The position numbers and the translations under genes were made by a program. The notes below the pieces were generated by a model. That model made no database searches and was not told the origin of the DNA. It saw only the letters and a program-made list of their open reading frames with translations. From an uncultured Neisseria sp. (GTDB taxonomy: Bacteria; Pseudomonadota; Gammaproteobacteria; Burkholderiales; Neisseriaceae): 6,430 nucleotides of DNA. Each line of letters begins with the position of its first letter. Position 1 is the stretch's first letter. The DNA is taken from positions 1 to 6,430 of the forward strand of contig CAKMQH010000242.1 in assembly GCA_927911515.1 (NCBI GenBank), read 5' to 3'. Positions 5,691 through 6,430 of the stretch are shown piece by piece.

Positions 5691-6222
5691 CTTGGATGCG
5701 CGTTTTGCTGATTCCGGTCTTTACGTTGCTGTTTTCCTACCAAAAGGGTGGATTGCACCGGAAACCGTCAATTGGACCGCTGCTATCATCTTTGCACTCG
5801 CCGCTGTAACCGATTGGTTTGACGGTTTTTTGGCAAGGCTTTGGAAGCAAACTTCCGATTTCGGCGCATTCCTCGATCCCGTTGCGGACAAATTGATGGT
5901 AGCGACCGCATTATTGCTGTTGGTCAGCCTCGGTCGTACTTATGTTATTTTCGCCATCATCATTATCGGCAGGGAAATAACCATTTCCGCCTTGAGGGAA
6001 TGGATGGCACAAATGGGCAGACGTAGCAGCGTTGCCGTTGCCACGATCGGCAAATTTAAAACCGCCGCGCAAATGGTTGCCATCTTTTTATTGCTCTTGG
6101 CATCCAGTCAGTTTGACAATATTTTTTACCTGACAGGTAACATATTGATGTTTATCGCATCTGTATTAACCCTCTGGTCAATGTTCTATTATCTGAAAAT
6201 GGCGTGGCAGGAAATCAAATAA
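5663..6222 (+). pseudogene. pgsA: Phosphatidylglycerophosphate synthase, frameshifted near the 5' end
   Basis: PgsA, an inner-membrane enzyme, joins CDP-diacylglycerol and glycerol-3-phosphate to give phosphatidylglycerophosphate, the committed step to phosphatidylglycerol and cardiolipin. ATG 5663 follows AAAGG (5652-5656) and opens MPWNIPIFLTWMRVLLIPVF, which closely resembles the E. coli N-terminus. The frame breaks after F24: the sequence reads TTTTCCTACC where TTTTACCTACC would give FYLP, as in E. coli, so one A is missing at 5735/5736. With it the gene is 187 codons (186 aa), normal family length; without it translation stops at 5807-5809. The complete CDP-alcohol phosphotransferase signature is present: D51, D54, G55, A58, R59, G68, D72 and D76. 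GREITISALREWMAQMG and the hydrophobic C-terminal helices also fit. An in-frame start at 5578 would remove the problem only by replacing the conserved first helix with unrelated sequence. Since pgsA is normally essential, I favour sequencing error. Confidence 0.92.
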
Positions 6223-6239
6223 AAAATAAAACAAACCCC

Positions 6240-6268
6240 TTGACGACAAGTTTCAAATCCATAATAAT
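6240..6268 (+). promoter_or_regulatory. tRNA-Gly promoter
   Basis: TTGACG (6240-6245, five of six to consensus), a 17-base spacer, and AATAAT (6263-6268, five of six). The predicted start near 6275 gives a 5' leader of about 33 bases before the mature tRNA. It begins 18 bases after the pgsA stop; I see no clear terminator between. Confidence 0.65.
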
Positions 6269-6307
6269 TGCGTCTTCTTCGGAAACAGTAGCAAAAACAG
6301 ACATTCG

Positions 6308-6383
6308 GCGGGAATAGCTCAGTTGGTAGAGCGCAACCTTGCCAAGGTTGAGGTCGCGAGTTCGAGACTCGTTTCCCGCTCCA
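6308..6383 (+). tRNA. tRNA-Gly (anticodon GCC)
   Basis: A complete 76-base cloverleaf. The acceptor GCGGGAA pairs with TTCCCGC, the D stem GCTC with GAGC, the anticodon stem CAACC with GGTTG around TTGCCAA, and the T stem GCGAG with CTCGT around TTCGAGA (one G-T pair). The discriminator is T and CCA is encoded (6381-6383). The anticodon GCC is at 6341-6343 and reads GGC and GGT glycine codons. Confidence 0.97.
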
Positions 6384-6421
6384 AACGAATCCTGTCTTAG
6401 TTGCTATAAAGTTTGTCCGAT

Positions 6422-6430
6422 GCGGGAATA
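6422..6430 (+). tRNA. Start of a probable second tRNA-Gly copy, cut by window edge
   Basis: The last nine bases, GCGGGAATA, are identical to the first nine of the complete tRNA-Gly and begin 38 bases after its CCA end. This is what a tandem tRNA-Gly pair sharing one promoter would look like. Nine bases cannot prove it. Confidence 0.5.

Noticed and set aside
1..6430. CRISPR array, prophage, insertion sequence with transposase, or defence system
   Set aside because: No regularly spaced repeats, transposase, integrase or nuclease motifs were seen; Correia elements are the only mobile-type DNA.

Overview
The window is chromosomal DNA from a commensal Neisseria. Seven DNA uptake sequence copies are present (six exact, one with a single mismatch), all of the form AGGTCGTCTGAA. 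This is the variant associated with the N. mucosa / N. sicca / N. macacae group, not the ATGCCGTCTGAA of meningococcus and gonococcus. Correia-type repeats (CREE), typical of Neisseria, are also present. The species assignment is an inference from the DUS dialect.

Layout: (1) 1-137: the end of a truncated Correia element, then a DUS-hairpin terminator for tkt. (2) 138-2115, minus strand: transketolase, broken by two one-base deletions, with a good sigma70-type promoter at 2167-2195. (3) 2116-2730: a divergent intergenic region of about 600 bp. It holds the tkt promoter, an intact short-form Correia element, a decayed copy directly beside it, DUS copies, and a weak hairpin and promoter candidate ahead of ccoG. 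(4) 2731-4873, plus strand: ccoG (fixG) and ccoH (fixH), assembly factors for cbb3-type cytochrome oxidase, ending in a perfect DUS-palindrome terminator. ccoG carries a one-base insertion in an A-tract. (5) 4882-5690: a possible 44-residue ORF that overlaps, by ATGA, a 225-residue protein of unknown function with an HELTH zinc-protease motif. (6) 5663-6222: pgsA (phosphatidylglycerophosphate synthase), broken by one deleted base near its 5' end and preceded by a perfect TATAAT. (7) 6308-6383: tRNA-Gly(GCC) with its own promoter; the first nine bases of an apparent second copy sit at the window edge.

The genes are housekeeping: pentose phosphate metabolism, microaerobic respiration, phospholipid synthesis and translation. 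The most notable observation is four single-base indels in three otherwise well-conserved genes. A fifth apparent missing base lies in a terminator arm. Because pgsA is normally essential, base-calling or assembly error is the simplest explanation, but the sequence alone cannot exclude real mutation. I see no clear new multi-gene system. The less explained items are the HExxH protein with its small upstream ORF, the palindrome between the tkt promoter boxes, and the Correia elements on both sides of tkt.
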